A stretch of 64,000 nt of DNA from Chitinophaga niabensis (GTDB lineage Bacteria; Bacteroidota; Bacteroidia; Chitinophagales; Chitinophagaceae), in contig NZ_CP154260.1 in NCBI RefSeq assembly GCF_039545795.1, positions 5,001-69,000 on the forward strand. The letters run 5' to 3'. Shown piece by piece: positions 9,004 to 17,794 of the stretch. Position 1 is the first letter of the stretch, and each line of letters opens with the position of its first letter. The notes beneath the pieces are model-generated. The model worked only from the letters and a program-made list of their open reading frames with translations. It was not told the origin of the DNA and did not search any database. The position numbers and the translations under genes were made by a program.

Positions 9004-9399
9004 ATGTTTTTTGCCTCTGAATTTTTGACTGCCAGCAGTACTCCTTTTAGTTATTTCCCTATCGTTTTGCAACTGATTGCAGCCTTGGGGTTTGTTGGCG
9101 TTACGATGATTGCCACCCATTTTTTAGGTCCTAAGCGGAAAACCAGCGATAAGTTGGTGAATTTTGAGAGTGGTATTGAACAAATGGGTAATGCCCGTCA
9201 GCCAGTGGCGGTTAAGTACTTCCTCACGGCTATCCTTTTCGTTTTATTCGATGTGGAGGTAATCTTTTTCTACCCTTATGCTGTTAATTTTAAGGCTTTA
9301 GGTTGGGATGGTTTTTGGGCTGTACTGGCATTTGTAGGTTTCTTCATGGCCGGTTTCTTCTATATTATCAAGAAGGGAGCATTGCGCTGGGAAGATTAG
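9004..9399 (+). CDS. nuoA: NADH-quinone oxidoreductase subunit A
   Basis: A 131-aa inner-membrane subunit of respiratory complex I. It has three transmembrane helices (about residues 17-38, 70-90 and 98-120). Family landmarks are F-E-S-G-I-E (54-59), P-V-A-V-K-Y-F (67-73) and the acidic helix F-D-V-E-V-I-F-F (82-89). It sits at the interface of the quinone channel and the membrane arm. It is the first gene of a complete nuoA-N operon, 23 nt or so after the likely transcription start. The next gene begins 67 bp later. Confidence 0.95.
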   Translation: MFFASEFLTASSTPFSYFPIVLQLIAALGFVGVTMIATHFLGPKRKTSDKLVNFESGIEQMGNARQPVAVKYFLTAILFVLFDVEVIFFYPYAVNFKALGWDGFWAVLAFVGFFMAGFFYIIKKGALRWED

Positions 9400-9466
9400 T
9401 CAGGATTAAGTTAACTATTTATAAAATTCTCCCTGTTAACGCAGGGGGATAAGGAGGGTAAAGATT

Positions 9467-10030
9467 ATGTCTCGTCCTGTTCAGTTTAACGACAAGGTGA
9501 AGCTGGTAGAAATACCGGAAGGGTATACCGGCGAAGGATTTTTCGCTACTTCATTTGATAAGGTAATTGGTGCCGCAAGGAGCAACTCCATCTGGCCATT
9601 ACCGTTTGCCACATCCTGTTGTGGTATTGAATTTATGGCCACCATGGCCGCTCACTACGATATCTCCCGTTTTGGTTCTGAACGTTTAGGCTTCACACCC
9701 CGGCAGTGCGATCTGCTGATGGTGATGGGTACTATTGCGAAGAAGATGGCCCCTGTATTACGCCAGGTGTATCTGCAGATGGCAGAGCCACGCTGGGTAA
9801 TTGCTGTGGGTGCATGTGCGAGCAGCGGCGGTATTTTTGATACCTACTCTGTGCTGCAGGGTATTGATCAGGTGATACCGGTGGATGTGTATGTACCAGG
9901 ATGCCCGCCACGCCCTGAAGCGATCATTGACGGGTTCATGCGTATACAGGAATTGGTTGGGCAGGAAAGTTTACGCCGCCGCCATTCAGACCGGTACCAG
10001 GAGTTGATGAATTCCTACGGAATACAATAG
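9467..10030 (+). CDS. nuoB: NADH-quinone oxidoreductase subunit B
   Basis: A 187-aa peripheral-arm subunit that binds cluster N2, the last Fe-S centre before quinone. Ligands are visible: the adjacent C51-C52, C117 (G-A-C-A-S-S-G-G) and C146 (P-G-C-P-P-R-P). All four are present, so it should be functional. An AAGGAGG stretch stands about 10 nt before the start, an unusually good Shine-Dalgarno for this phylum. It follows nuoA by 67 bp and precedes nuoC by 19 bp. Confidence 0.97.
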   Translation: MSRPVQFNDKVKLVEIPEGYTGEGFFATSFDKVIGAARSNSIWPLPFATSCCGIEFMATMAAHYDISRFGSERLGFTPRQCDLLMVMGTIAKKMAPVLRQVYLQMAEPRWVIAVGACASSGGIFDTYSVLQGIDQVIPVDVYVPGCPPRPEAIIDGFMRIQELVGQESLRRRHSDRYQELMNSYGIQ

Positions 10031-10049
10031 AAAAGTTAATAGCTTATAC

Positions 10050-10574
10050 ATGTCTTTGACGAACGAGCATATAAAAAACAGGCTGGCAGAGAAGTTTGGC
10101 GATGCAATTACCAATTTCGAGGAGTCTTTCGGGATGATGAGCTTTCATGCCTCCAAGGAGATCAACCTCAAAGTGATGCAGTTCCTTTATGATGAACAGG
10201 ACCTGCAATTTCGTTTTCTCTCTGATCTTACGGCAGTGCATTATCCTGATCAAAAGGGGGCTGAGCTGGCTGTAGTGTACCACCTGCATAATTTTGTTGA
10301 TAATGTGCGTTTGCGCTTCAAGGTGTTTACGGATGTAAATACACCTCAGGTGTTCACGGCCACGCAGATCTTTTCTTCCGCTAACTGGATGGAAAGAGAA
10401 ACGTATGATTTCTTCGGTATTGATTTCGTAGGTCATCCAAACCTGATCCGCATCCTGAATGTGGACGAGATGGATTACTTCCCGATGCGTAAGGAATTTC
10501 CGCTGGAAGACCAGAGCAGAACGGATAAAGACGATGAGATGTTTGGCCGTGGAGGAAACACAGCAGGGATCTAA
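10050..10574 (+). CDS. nuoC: NADH-quinone oxidoreductase subunit C (30 kDa)
   Basis: A 174-aa peripheral-arm subunit, separate from nuoD as in most bacteria other than E. coli. The 30-kDa signature is E-R-E-T-Y-D-F-F-G-I-D-F (about 115-126), followed by H-P-N-L-I-R-I-L and the P-L-E-D end segment. It packs against NuoD and NuoB in the Q module. It lies 19 bp after nuoB and 25 bp before nuoD. Confidence 0.95.
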   Translation: MSLTNEHIKNRLAEKFGDAITNFEESFGMMSFHASKEINLKVMQFLYDEQDLQFRFLSDLTAVHYPDQKGAELAVVYHLHNFVDNVRLRFKVFTDVNTPQVFTATQIFSSANWMERETYDFFGIDFVGHPNLIRILNVDEMDYFPMRKEFPLEDQSRTDKDDEMFGRGGNTAGI

Positions 10575-10599
10575 ATTTTGAATTTTATTTAGCCAGGAT

Positions 10600-11814
10600 A
10601 TGTCAGAGCAACATATAAAATTACCAGACGGTTCCATAGAGAAGCAAACAAGCACGCTCAATCTGGGTCCTACACACCCTGCCACGCACGGTGTGTTCCA
10701 GAATATTATGGAAATGGATGGCGAACGCATTGTGTCCGCCACGCCTACTGTGGGTTATATTCATCGTGCTTTCGAGAAGATAGCAGAGCGGAGACCTTAT
10801 TACCAGATCACACCATTAACAGACCGGCTGAACTATTGTTCGGCTCCTATTAATAATATGGGCTGGCACCTGACGGTGGAAAAACTGCTGGGCATCCAAA
10901 CCCCCAAACGGGTAGATTACCTGCGCGTGATCATCATGGAGCTGGCACGTATTACGGACCACCTGATCTGTAATTCTGTAATTGGTGTGGATAGCGGGGC
11001 CTTTACAGGGTTCCTCTATGTAATGCAGTACCGTGAGCTGGTATATGAAATTTATGAAGAAGTGTGCGGCTCCCGCCTCACTACTAATATTGGCCGCGTA
11101 GGTGGTTTTGAAAGGAACTTTACACCGGTTGCTTTCCAGAAGATCGAGAAATTCCTTGCGGAATATCCTGCGGTGCTGAAGGAGTTTGAAAACCTCTTTA
11201 CCCGTAACCGTATTTTCATGGAACGTACCCAGGGTGTTGGTGGCATTACTGCTGAAAGGGCTATGAACTACGGTTTTACCGGTCCTAATTTAAGGGCTAC
11301 CGGTGTGGATTACGATGTGCGCATCGCTAATCCATATTGTTCTTATGAGGATTTTGAATTCTCTATTCCTGTAGGTACTACCGGTGATACATACGACCGT
11401 TTCCTGGTGCGTAATGCGGAACAATGGCAAAGTCTCCATATCATCCGTCAGGCGATGGATAAACTGAAGTCACTGCCAGAAGATGTTTACCATGCGGATG
11501 TTCCGGCCTATTACCTCCCTGATAAATCTGATGTATACACGAAGATGGAAGCGCTGATCTATCACTTTAAGATTGTGATGGGTGAAACTGATATTTTACC
11601 TGGTGAGCTGTATAATCCTGTAGAGGGTGCGAATGGTGAACTTGGTTTTTATCTTATCAGTGATGGCGGACGTTCCCCATACCGTTTGCATTTCCGCAGG
11701 CCTTGTTTCATTTACTACCAGGCATATCCTGAGATGGTACAGGGAGCGATGCTGAGTGATGCGATCATTTGTATGAGTTCGCTGAACCTGATTGCGGGTG
11801 AGTTGGATGCTTAA
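10600..11814 (+). CDS. nuoD: NADH-quinone oxidoreductase subunit D (49 kDa)
   Basis: A 404-aa subunit that forms the quinone-binding pocket with NuoB. The N-terminal G-P-T-H-P-A-T-H-G (24-32) carries the loop His that contacts quinone. Further family motifs are Y-I-H-R-A-F-E-K (49-56), M-G-W-H-L (88-92) and R-S-P-Y-R-L-H-F-R-R-P near residue 355. It is related to the large subunit of NiFe hydrogenases but without the nickel ligands. Fourth gene of the operon. Confidence 0.97.
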   Translation: MSEQHIKLPDGSIEKQTSTLNLGPTHPATHGVFQNIMEMDGERIVSATPTVGYIHRAFEKIAERRPYYQITPLTDRLNYCSAPINNMGWHLTVEKLLGIQTPKRVDYLRVIIMELARITDHLICNSVIGVDSGAFTGFLYVMQYRELVYEIYEEVCGSRLTTNIGRVGGFERNFTPVAFQKIEKFLAEYPAVLKEFENLFTRNRIFMERTQGVGGITAERAMNYGFTGPNLRATGVDYDVRIANPYCSYEDFEFSIPVGTTGDTYDRFLVRNAEQWQSLHIIRQAMDKLKSLPEDVYHADVPAYYLPDKSDVYTKMEALIYHFKIVMGETDILPGELYNPVEGANGELGFYLISDGGRSPYRLHFRRPCFIYYQAYPEMVQGAMLSDAIICMSSLNLIAGELDA

Positions 11815-11842
11815 GAAGAATAACAATAAAGAAGTTTTATAA

Positions 11843-12352
11843 ATGGCCGTTCAATTTTCTGAAGAGAAGCTGAATAAAGTAAAAGAGATCATAGCACGCT
11901 ACCCGGAAGGGAAGCAGAAGAGTGCACTGCTGCCGGTGTTACACCTGGCGCAGGAATCGTTCGGCGGCTGGCTGAGTGCGGAGTCGATGGATTATGTGGC
12001 ATCGCTGCTGCAGATAGAACCGATTGAAGTGTATGAGGTGGCTACCTTTTACTCCATGTACAATCTGAAACCTGTTGGTAAATATCTGTTCGAGGTATGC
12101 CATACAGGGCCCTGCATGTTGAATGGTTCTGATAATATTGTTGCGTATATCAAAGAAACACTGGGGATCAGTAATGGTGAAACAACGGCTGACGGGCTTT
12201 TTACTTTGAAGACAGTGGAGTGCCTCGGGGCTTGTGGTTATGCGCCGATGATGCAGTTAGGTAAACACTTCAGGGAGCATCTCACCAAAGCAAAAGTGGA
12301 TGAGATCATCGCGGAGTGCAGGGCTAAGGCTGGTGAGGCGGCTGCAGTGTAA
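11843..12352 (+). CDS. nuoE: NADH-quinone oxidoreductase subunit E (24 kDa)
   Basis: A 169-aa thioredoxin-fold [2Fe-2S] protein of the NADH-oxidising module (cluster N1a). The four ligands are C86 and C91 (E-V-C-H-T-G-P-C) and C127 and C131 (V-E-C-L-G-A-C). The N-terminal helical bundle has Y-P-E-G-K-Q-K-S-A-L-L-P. Its presence with nuoF shows that this complex I takes electrons from NADH. The next gene, nuoF, is 408 bp away, a gap unlike the 6-67 bp elsewhere in the operon. Confidence 0.96.
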   Translation: MAVQFSEEKLNKVKEIIARYPEGKQKSALLPVLHLAQESFGGWLSAESMDYVASLLQIEPIEVYEVATFYSMYNLKPVGKYLFEVCHTGPCMLNGSDNIVAYIKETLGISNGETTADGLFTLKTVECLGACGYAPMMQLGKHFREHLTKAKVDEIIAECRAKAGEAAAV

Positions 12353-12369
12353 AGGAGGAGAATAGAAGT

Positions 12370-12600
12370 GTGAAAGCAGATGCAGTGAAGAGGATGAGTG
12401 CAGTGATAAAACATCAATGAAGAGATGGAAGCATCAGGAAAGTGAAAGCAGGTGCAGTGAAGAGGAGTGTGTGCAGTGATAGAACATCAATGAAGAGATG
12501 GAAGCATCAGAAAAGTGAAAGCAGGTGCAGTGAAGAGGAGTGAGTGTGGTGATGGAACATCAATGAATGCAAAGAGATGGAAGCCATCAAAAAGCATCAG
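12370..12600 (+). repeat. Tandem repeat of a 72-73 bp unit inside the nuo operon
   Basis: Three copies begin at 12370, 12442 and 12515, each starting GTGAAAGCAGATGCAGTGAA or with G for A at the eleventh base. Copies 1 and 2 are 72 and 73 bp and carry ACATCAATGAAGAGATGGAA near their middle. Copy 3 is longer (to about 12600) and more diverged. The 72/73 step and stops in the frames argue against a coding repeat. It fills most of the nuoE-nuoF gap; a small ORF takes the rest. Confidence 0.85.
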
Positions 12601-12618
12601 CCTGCAGAACAGCTGTGA

Positions 12619-12720
12619 ATGAGAAACAGCAACAACACCAATCCGCCGAATAGCGCAACAACCGTACAAGTGAGTGACACAACGGCGGCTGAACAGAATA
12701 AAAAAAAGCTGGTAAAATAA
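12619..12720 (+). CDS. Possible 33-aa protein between nuoE and nuoF
   Basis: ATG 12619 to TAA 12720 gives 33 residues: M-R-N-S-N-N-T-N-P-P-N-S, then a Thr/Val/Gln stretch, and the basic end Q-N-K-K-K-L-V-K. It has no membrane segment and no recognisable family. An in-frame TGA stands directly before the start. It ends 40 bp before nuoF, which has its own GGAAG upstream. It may be a small expressed protein, a coupling ORF or chance; Asn/Thr-rich composition and no homologue known to me keep confidence low. Confidence 0.3.
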   Translation: MRNSNNTNPPNSATTVQVSDTTAAEQNKKKLVK

Positions 12721-12760
12721 TCCTGTTCCGATCAAAAGGAACACTATATAAAGGAAGACA

Positions 12761-14128
12761 ATGGGACGAAAATTATTGTTAGACAAGGCGCATATAGAAG
12801 GCATCCGGTACTATGATACCTACCGGAAGAACGGTGGTTATGCCGCTGCTGAAAAAGCCCTGAAAAGCATGAGCCCGGATCAGGTGATTGAAGAAGTGAA
12901 GAAAAGCGGACTGCGTGGCCGCGGTGGTGCAGGTTTCCCAACCGGCCTCAAGTGGAGCTTCCTGGCTAAGCCGGAAGGCGTACCCCGCTATCTTGTTTGT
13001 AACGCGGATGAATCTGAACCAGGTACTTTCAAAGACCGTTACCTGATGGAATTCATTCCCCATCTGCTCATCGAGGGCCTGCTGATCTCCAGCTTTGCTC
13101 TCGGAGCCCATAGCACTTACATTTATATCCGTGGTGAATACGCCTGGATCCCTGATATTTTAGAAGAAGCGATCAACGATGCGAAAAAAAATAACTGGCT
13201 GGGTAAGAACATCCAAGGAACCGGTTATGATCTGGAGATCTATGTGCAACGTGGTGCAGGTGCTTACATCTGTGGTGAAGAAACTGCATTGATAGAATCC
13301 CTGGAAGGTAAACGCGGTAATCCCCGCATCAAGCCACCATTCCCTGCTGTAAAGGGTTTATGGCAATGCCCTACGGTGGTGAACAATGTGGAAACGCTGG
13401 CAGCAGTGGTACCCATCATCAATATCGGAGGAGATGAATATGCGAAATACGGTACAGGTAAATCTACCGGTACCAAGTTGATCTCAGCCTGCGGCAACAT
13501 CAACAAACCAGGTGTTTATGAAATAGACATGAACATCTCTGTGGAAGAATTTATTTACTCTGATGAATACTGTGGCGGCATACCCAATGGCAAACGCCTG
13601 AAGGCCTGCATTCCCGGAGGATCTTCTGTTCCCATCCTGCCTGCAAACCTGTTGCTGAAAACAGCGAAAGGCGAGCCAAGGATGATGACGTACGAAAGTT
13701 TGAATGATGGCGGTTTTGCTACCGGTTCCATGATGGGGTCCGGCGGCTTTATTGTGTTGGATGAAGATCAGTGCGTGGTACGCCATACCATGTCCCTCGC
13801 GCGTTTCTACCATCATGAGAGCTGCGGGCAATGCAGCCCCTGCAGGGAAGGAACCGGTTGGATGAAAAAAGTATTACTGAACATAGAGAACGGTAAAGGC
13901 AAAATGACTGACATTGATCTACTCTGGGATATCCAGCGCAAGATCGAGGGCAATACTATTTGTCCGCTGGGCGATGCTGCTGCATGGCCTGTAGCTGCAG
14001 CCATCCGTCATTTCCGTGATGAGTTTGAATGGCACGTGACGCATCCTGAAGAAGCGCAGATCCGCAACTTTGGTTTGGCACATTATGCAGATCCCTTGCC
14101 GGTAGTAGCAACTGCTGCTGCTGTTTGA
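12761..14128 (+). CDS. nuoF: NADH-quinone oxidoreductase subunit F (51 kDa)
   Basis: A 455-aa flavoprotein that oxidises NADH. The FMN/NADH site is G-R-G-G-A-G-F-P-T-G-L-K-W (53-65). Further landmarks are C-N-A-D-E-S-E-P-G-T-F-K-D-R near 90 and G-A-G-A-Y-I-C-G-E-E-T-A-L near 170. The [4Fe-4S] N3 ligands are C355, C358, C361 (S-C-G-Q-C-S-P-C) and C401 (T-I-C-P-L-G-D). All are intact. ATG 12761 is preceded by AAAGGAAG. It follows the repeat-filled gap after nuoE. Confidence 0.97.
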   Translation: MGRKLLLDKAHIEGIRYYDTYRKNGGYAAAEKALKSMSPDQVIEEVKKSGLRGRGGAGFPTGLKWSFLAKPEGVPRYLVCNADESEPGTFKDRYLMEFIPHLLIEGLLISSFALGAHSTYIYIRGEYAWIPDILEEAINDAKKNNWLGKNIQGTGYDLEIYVQRGAGAYICGEETALIESLEGKRGNPRIKPPFPAVKGLWQCPTVVNNVETLAAVVPIINIGGDEYAKYGTGKSTGTKLISACGNINKPGVYEIDMNISVEEFIYSDEYCGGIPNGKRLKACIPGGSSVPILPANLLLKTAKGEPRMMTYESLNDGGFATGSMMGSGGFIVLDEDQCVVRHTMSLARFYHHESCGQCSPCREGTGWMKKVLLNIENGKGKMTDIDLLWDIQRKIEGNTICPLGDAAAWPVAAAIRHFRDEFEWHVTHPEEAQIRNFGLAHYADPLPVVATAAAV

Positions 14129-14184
14129 TAAAATAATTTTCACCCGGATGAATGGCTTTCCGGGGAATGCAAAGTTTTAGAACA

Positions 14185-15288
14185 ATGGCGGAAGAAAAGA
14201 AATTATTTAAGGTTAAGATAGATAACATCACCGTAGAGGTGGAGCCGGGTACAACGATCCTGAATGCCGCCCGTTTGATTGGAGGCGATGTGGTGCCGCC
14301 TGCAATGTGTTATTACTCAAAACTTCAGGGCAGCGGTGGTAAATGCCGTACCTGCCTCGTAAAAGTATCCAAAGGATCTGATGCAGATCCGCGCCCCATG
14401 CCTAAGCTGGTAGCCAGCTGCCGTACCACGGTAATGGATGGGATGGAAGTTGGCAACATTACTTCTCCTGAAGTACTGGACGCCCGCAGAGGTGTAGTGG
14501 AATTCCTGCTGCTGAACCACCCGCTGGATTGCCCGGTGTGCGACCAGGCCGGAGAATGTGATCTGCAGGACCTCAGCTATGAACATGGCGTTTCTGCTAC
14601 CCGCTATGAATTTAAACGCAGAACTTTCGACAAGATAGATATCGGTGATCACATCAAGCTGCACATGACGCGCTGCATCCTTTGCTACCGTTGTGTGTTC
14701 ACAGCTGATCAGCTCACCAATAAACGTGAACACGGTATCCTTGGCCGTGGCGATGCTTCTGAGATCAGCACTTATATCCAGAATTCACTGGACAACGATT
14801 TCATCGGTAACGTAATTGATGTTTGCCCTGTTGGTGCATTGACAGACAGAACTGCCCGTTTCAAAAACAGGGTATGGTTCCTGAAGCCAGTGGATGCACA
14901 TTGCAGCTGTGATAAATGTTCCGGTAAAGCAGTATTGTGGATGAGAGGTGATGAAATATTCCGGGTAACTGCGCGGAAAGACAAATACGGAGAGGTGGAG
15001 GAATTCATTTGCGATACCTGCCGGTTTGAAAGGAAAGATCCGAAAGACTGGACGGTAGAAGGACCGCGTAAGATCTCCCGCCACAGTGTTATTTCTCAGG
15101 GACACTATGTGGGCGTGCATAAACCGGATGAAACAATCGCAAAAGTAATGGATGGCCGTGCACCGAAATTGTTGCTGGACATTCACAGTGTCAGCGAGGT
15201 GAATATGCCTGCTGTTGATCTTAGTAAGATAGACGGCCCCGCACATTCCAACGATTTTCCCAAAAATAAAAGCAACGGCGTTCAATAA
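14185..15288 (+). CDS. nuoG: NADH-quinone oxidoreductase subunit G, short form
   Basis: Fe-S electron conduit from NuoF to NuoI. Starting at ATG 14185 (M-A-E-E-K-K) it is 367 aa; an in-frame ATG at 14152 would add 11 unlikely residues. Ligands (numbered from 14185): C42, C54, C57, C79 for the [2Fe-2S] N1b; H112, C116, C119, C125 for N5; C164, C167, C170, C214 for N4. Beyond that are extra cysteines C240, C242, C245 and C276, C279. The large molybdopterin-like C-terminal domain of E. coli or Thermus NuoG is absent, which I recall as usual in Bacteroidota. Its reading frame is otherwise clean, so this is not a truncation here. Confidence 0.93.
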   Translation: MAEEKKLFKVKIDNITVEVEPGTTILNAARLIGGDVVPPAMCYYSKLQGSGGKCRTCLVKVSKGSDADPRPMPKLVASCRTTVMDGMEVGNITSPEVLDARRGVVEFLLLNHPLDCPVCDQAGECDLQDLSYEHGVSATRYEFKRRTFDKIDIGDHIKLHMTRCILCYRCVFTADQLTNKREHGILGRGDASEISTYIQNSLDNDFIGNVIDVCPVGALTDRTARFKNRVWFLKPVDAHCSCDKCSGKAVLWMRGDEIFRVTARKDKYGEVEEFICDTCRFERKDPKDWTVEGPRKISRHSVISQGHYVGVHKPDETIAKVMDGRAPKLLLDIHSVSEVNMPAVDLSKIDGPAHSNDFPKNKSNGVQ

Positions 15289-15296
15289 AGCGAGAT

Positions 15297-16355
15297 ATGA
15301 CCTTACTCACAATAGCAATTGACTGGTTTTATGTAACAGAGAAGATACTGCTCATCTCGGCAGTATTGGCAGCGTCATTGGTAATTGCCATGTATTCCAC
15401 CTGGGGCGAAAGAAAAGTTGCCGCATGGATACAAGACCGCCGTGGTCCTAACCGCGCTGGTCCATTTGGTTTATTGCAGCCATTGGCAGACGGTGGTAAA
15501 TTATTCTTCAAAGAAGAGATCATTCCTGCTACGGCAAATAAGTTCCTATTTATATTAGGCCCGTCCATGGCTATGCTTACTGCTTGTATGACCAGCGCCG
15601 TGATCCCCTGGGGAGATGTGCTGAACATTGCAGGAAGAGAAGTGAGCCTTCAGATCGCAGATATCAATATCGGCGTACTGTGGGTGATCATGGTGGTAGG
15701 TATGGGTGTATATGGTATTATGATCGGCGGATGGGCTTCCAATAACAAGTTCTCCCTGATGGCTGCCTGCCGTGGTGCTTCCCAGGTTATCTCTTACGAG
15801 TTGCCGATGGGGCTTTCCCTGATTGCGCTGTTCATGATCAGCGGTTCTCCTTCTTTAAAAGATATGGTAGAGCAACAACGGGAAAGCGGTATCTGGAATG
15901 TGTTGTTACAACCTGTTGGTTTCCTGATCTTTTTGATCTGTGCTTTTGCAGAATGTAACCGTACCCCATTTGACCTGCCGGAAGCAGAAAACGAACTGAA
16001 CGGTGGATATCACCTGGAGTATTCTTCCATGAAACTGGGCTTTTACCTCTTTGCGGAGTATATCAATATGTTCATCAGCTCTGCGCTAATGGCCACTTTA
16101 TATTTCGGCGGATATCACTTCCCCTTTATGGACAGCCTGGGCCTCAGCCCCAACACGGTGACCATTTTAGGGATAGGTGCGTTATTCCTGAAAACATTTG
16201 CGTTCATCTTCTTTTTCATGTGGGTGCGCTGGACCTTGCCACGTTTCCGGTACGACCAACTGATGAAGTTAGGCTGGAAGGTATTGATACCACTGGCATT
16301 GGTGAATATGCTCATTACCGGCGCTGTGGTGTTGTACCGCTCGATCGGCTTTTAA
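15297..16355 (+). CDS. nuoH: NADH-quinone oxidoreductase subunit H
   Basis: A 352-aa membrane subunit with about eight helices that forms much of the quinone tunnel. Conserved blocks: E-R-K-V-A-A-W-I-Q-D-R-R-G-P-N-R-A-G-P near 38-56, L-A-D-G-G-K-L-F-F-K-E near 63-73, and A-E-C-N-R-T-P-F-D-L-P-E-A-E near 218-231, whose acidic residues line the proton/quinone path. It begins 8 bp after nuoG. The membrane arm continues with nuoI-N. Confidence 0.97.
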   Translation: MTLLTIAIDWFYVTEKILLISAVLAASLVIAMYSTWGERKVAAWIQDRRGPNRAGPFGLLQPLADGGKLFFKEEIIPATANKFLFILGPSMAMLTACMTSAVIPWGDVLNIAGREVSLQIADINIGVLWVIMVVGMGVYGIMIGGWASNNKFSLMAACRGASQVISYELPMGLSLIALFMISGSPSLKDMVEQQRESGIWNVLLQPVGFLIFLICAFAECNRTPFDLPEAENELNGGYHLEYSSMKLGFYLFAEYINMFISSALMATLYFGGYHFPFMDSLGLSPNTVTILGIGALFLKTFAFIFFFMWVRWTLPRFRYDQLMKLGWKVLIPLALVNMLITGAVVLYRSIGF

Positions 16356-16379
16356 TTAAAAACATTCGAAACTCATTAT

Positions 16380-16901
16380 ATGCAAATACTAACGAACAGA
16401 GCACAACCGGTTGACAGACGACCCATGACATTCTGGGAGAAGCTGTATCTGCCGGCTATTGCAAAGGGCATGGGGATTACCTTTAAGCATATATTCAAAA
16501 AGAAAGCGACAGTAAGTTATCCTGAAGAAAAAAGACCTTTCAGCCCGGTATTCCGTGGACTGCACGTACTGAACAGGGATGAGGAAGGCCGTGAGCGTTG
16601 CACAGCCTGTGGATTGTGTGCGGTTGCTTGTCCTGCTGAAGCCATTACAATGGAAGCGGCAGAACGTAAAACAGGAGAGGAACATTTATACCGTGAAGAG
16701 AAATATGCTGCCCGTTACGAGATCAATATGCTGCGTTGCATATTCTGTGGCTTTTGTGAAGAGGCCTGCCCCAAAGAAGCTATTTACATGACAGAGACCT
16801 TTGCTCCTTCTAATTTCCAGCGTAAAGGTTTTATCTATGGAAAAGATGATCTGCTGATCCCTGATCCAAAGCATCCAATCACTGTAACTAAGAAAGACTA
16901 A
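16380..16901 (+). CDS. nuoI: NADH-quinone oxidoreductase subunit I
   Basis: A 173-aa peripheral subunit with two [4Fe-4S] clusters (N6a, N6b) linking NuoG to NuoB. Ferredoxin motifs are C74-C77-C80-C84 (R-C-T-A-C-G-L-C-A-V-A-C-P) and C120-C123-C126-C130 (R-C-I-F-C-G-F-C-E-E-A-C-P). An amphipathic N-terminal segment (about 17-40) lies along the membrane. It follows nuoH by 24 bp and precedes nuoJ by 6 bp. Confidence 0.96.
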   Translation: MQILTNRAQPVDRRPMTFWEKLYLPAIAKGMGITFKHIFKKKATVSYPEEKRPFSPVFRGLHVLNRDEEGRERCTACGLCAVACPAEAITMEAAERKTGEEHLYREEKYAARYEINMLRCIFCGFCEEACPKEAIYMTETFAPSNFQRKGFIYGKDDLLIPDPKHPITVTKKD

Positions 16902-16907
16902 CTAGCA

Positions 16908-17408
16908 ATGGGAATGAGTATAGAACAGATTATTTTTATTGTGCTTTCTTCAATAGCCATTGCAGCTGCATTGGGTGTTATTTTAAGCAAAAATCCCGTT
17001 AACAGCGTGTTGTGCATGATCGTTTGCTTTGTGGCAATTGCAGGGCATTACATCATGCTGAATGCGCAATTCCTTTTTGTGGTACACCTTATTGTGTATA
17101 CCGGCGCCATCATGGTACTGTTCCTCTTTGTACTGATGATGATGAACCTCAATGCGGACATAGAGCCACAGAAGCGTAACTGGTTAAAGTATGCAGGAGC
17201 TATCAGCGGCGGCGCTTTATTGCTGGTGCTGGTAGGTGCACTCAGGGAAGCCAGTTTGCCTGCTATCAATGCCGGCGCGTCTTCAGACATTGGCCTGATC
17301 TCTAACCTTGGAAAAACATTGTTCACCAGTTATGTAGTGCCTTTTGAGCTTAGCAGCGTATTGTTCCTGAGCGCAATGGTAGGTGCGGTTGTAATTGGAA
17401 AGAAATAA
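16908..17408 (+). CDS. nuoJ: NADH-quinone oxidoreductase subunit J
   Basis: A 166-aa membrane-arm subunit with five predicted helices. Typical features are the N-P-V-N-S-V-L segment near residue 26 and the helix A-Q-F-L-F-V-V-H-L-I-V-Y-T-G-A-I-M-V-L-F around 50-70, which contains the pi-bulge region of subunit J. It starts 6 bp after nuoI; a second ATG two codons later (16914) is an equally possible start. It ends 44 bp before nuoK. Confidence 0.94.
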   Translation: MGMSIEQIIFIVLSSIAIAAALGVILSKNPVNSVLCMIVCFVAIAGHYIMLNAQFLFVVHLIVYTGAIMVLFLFVLMMMNLNADIEPQKRNWLKYAGAISGGALLLVLVGALREASLPAINAGASSDIGLISNLGKTLFTSYVVPFELSSVLFLSAMVGAVVIGKK

Positions 17409-17452
17409 TCATCACGAATGTTCATTGGCCTCTGGCCAGCTAATCATATAAT

Positions 17453-17770
17453 ATGCCGGTTCAATATTACATCTTCCTGAGTATCGCCTTGTTCTGCATA
17501 GGCATTATGGGAGTATTGATGCGCAGGAACGCCATTATCATTTTCATGTGCATAGAGTTAATGCTCAATGCGGTGAACCTGTTGCTGGTAGCATTTTCTA
17601 AAATGTGGGTGGATGCCGGCAGGATAGATGCTGCTTCCGCTCAGCTCTTTGTATTTTTTGTAATGGTAGTAGCAGCTGCGGAAGTATCTGTAGGCTTAGC
17701 CATTATTGTTATGATGTACCGCAACACACATTCGGTGGACATCAATATTCTCAGCAGGTTGAAAAACTAA
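17453..17770 (+). CDS. nuoK: NADH-quinone oxidoreductase subunit K
   Basis: A 105-aa membrane subunit with three helices and buried glutamates in the proton pathway: E-L-M-L-N-A-V-N-L (about 36-44) and A-A-E-V-S-V-G-L-A (about 70-78). Length and arrangement are typical of the MrpC-like family. It lies 24 bp before nuoL. Confidence 0.96.
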   Translation: MPVQYYIFLSIALFCIGIMGVLMRRNAIIIFMCIELMLNAVNLLLVAFSKMWVDAGRIDAASAQLFVFFVMVVAAAEVSVGLAIIVMMYRNTHSVDINILSRLKN

Positions 17771-17794
17771 GGAATTTAAAAATAGTATAGATCG

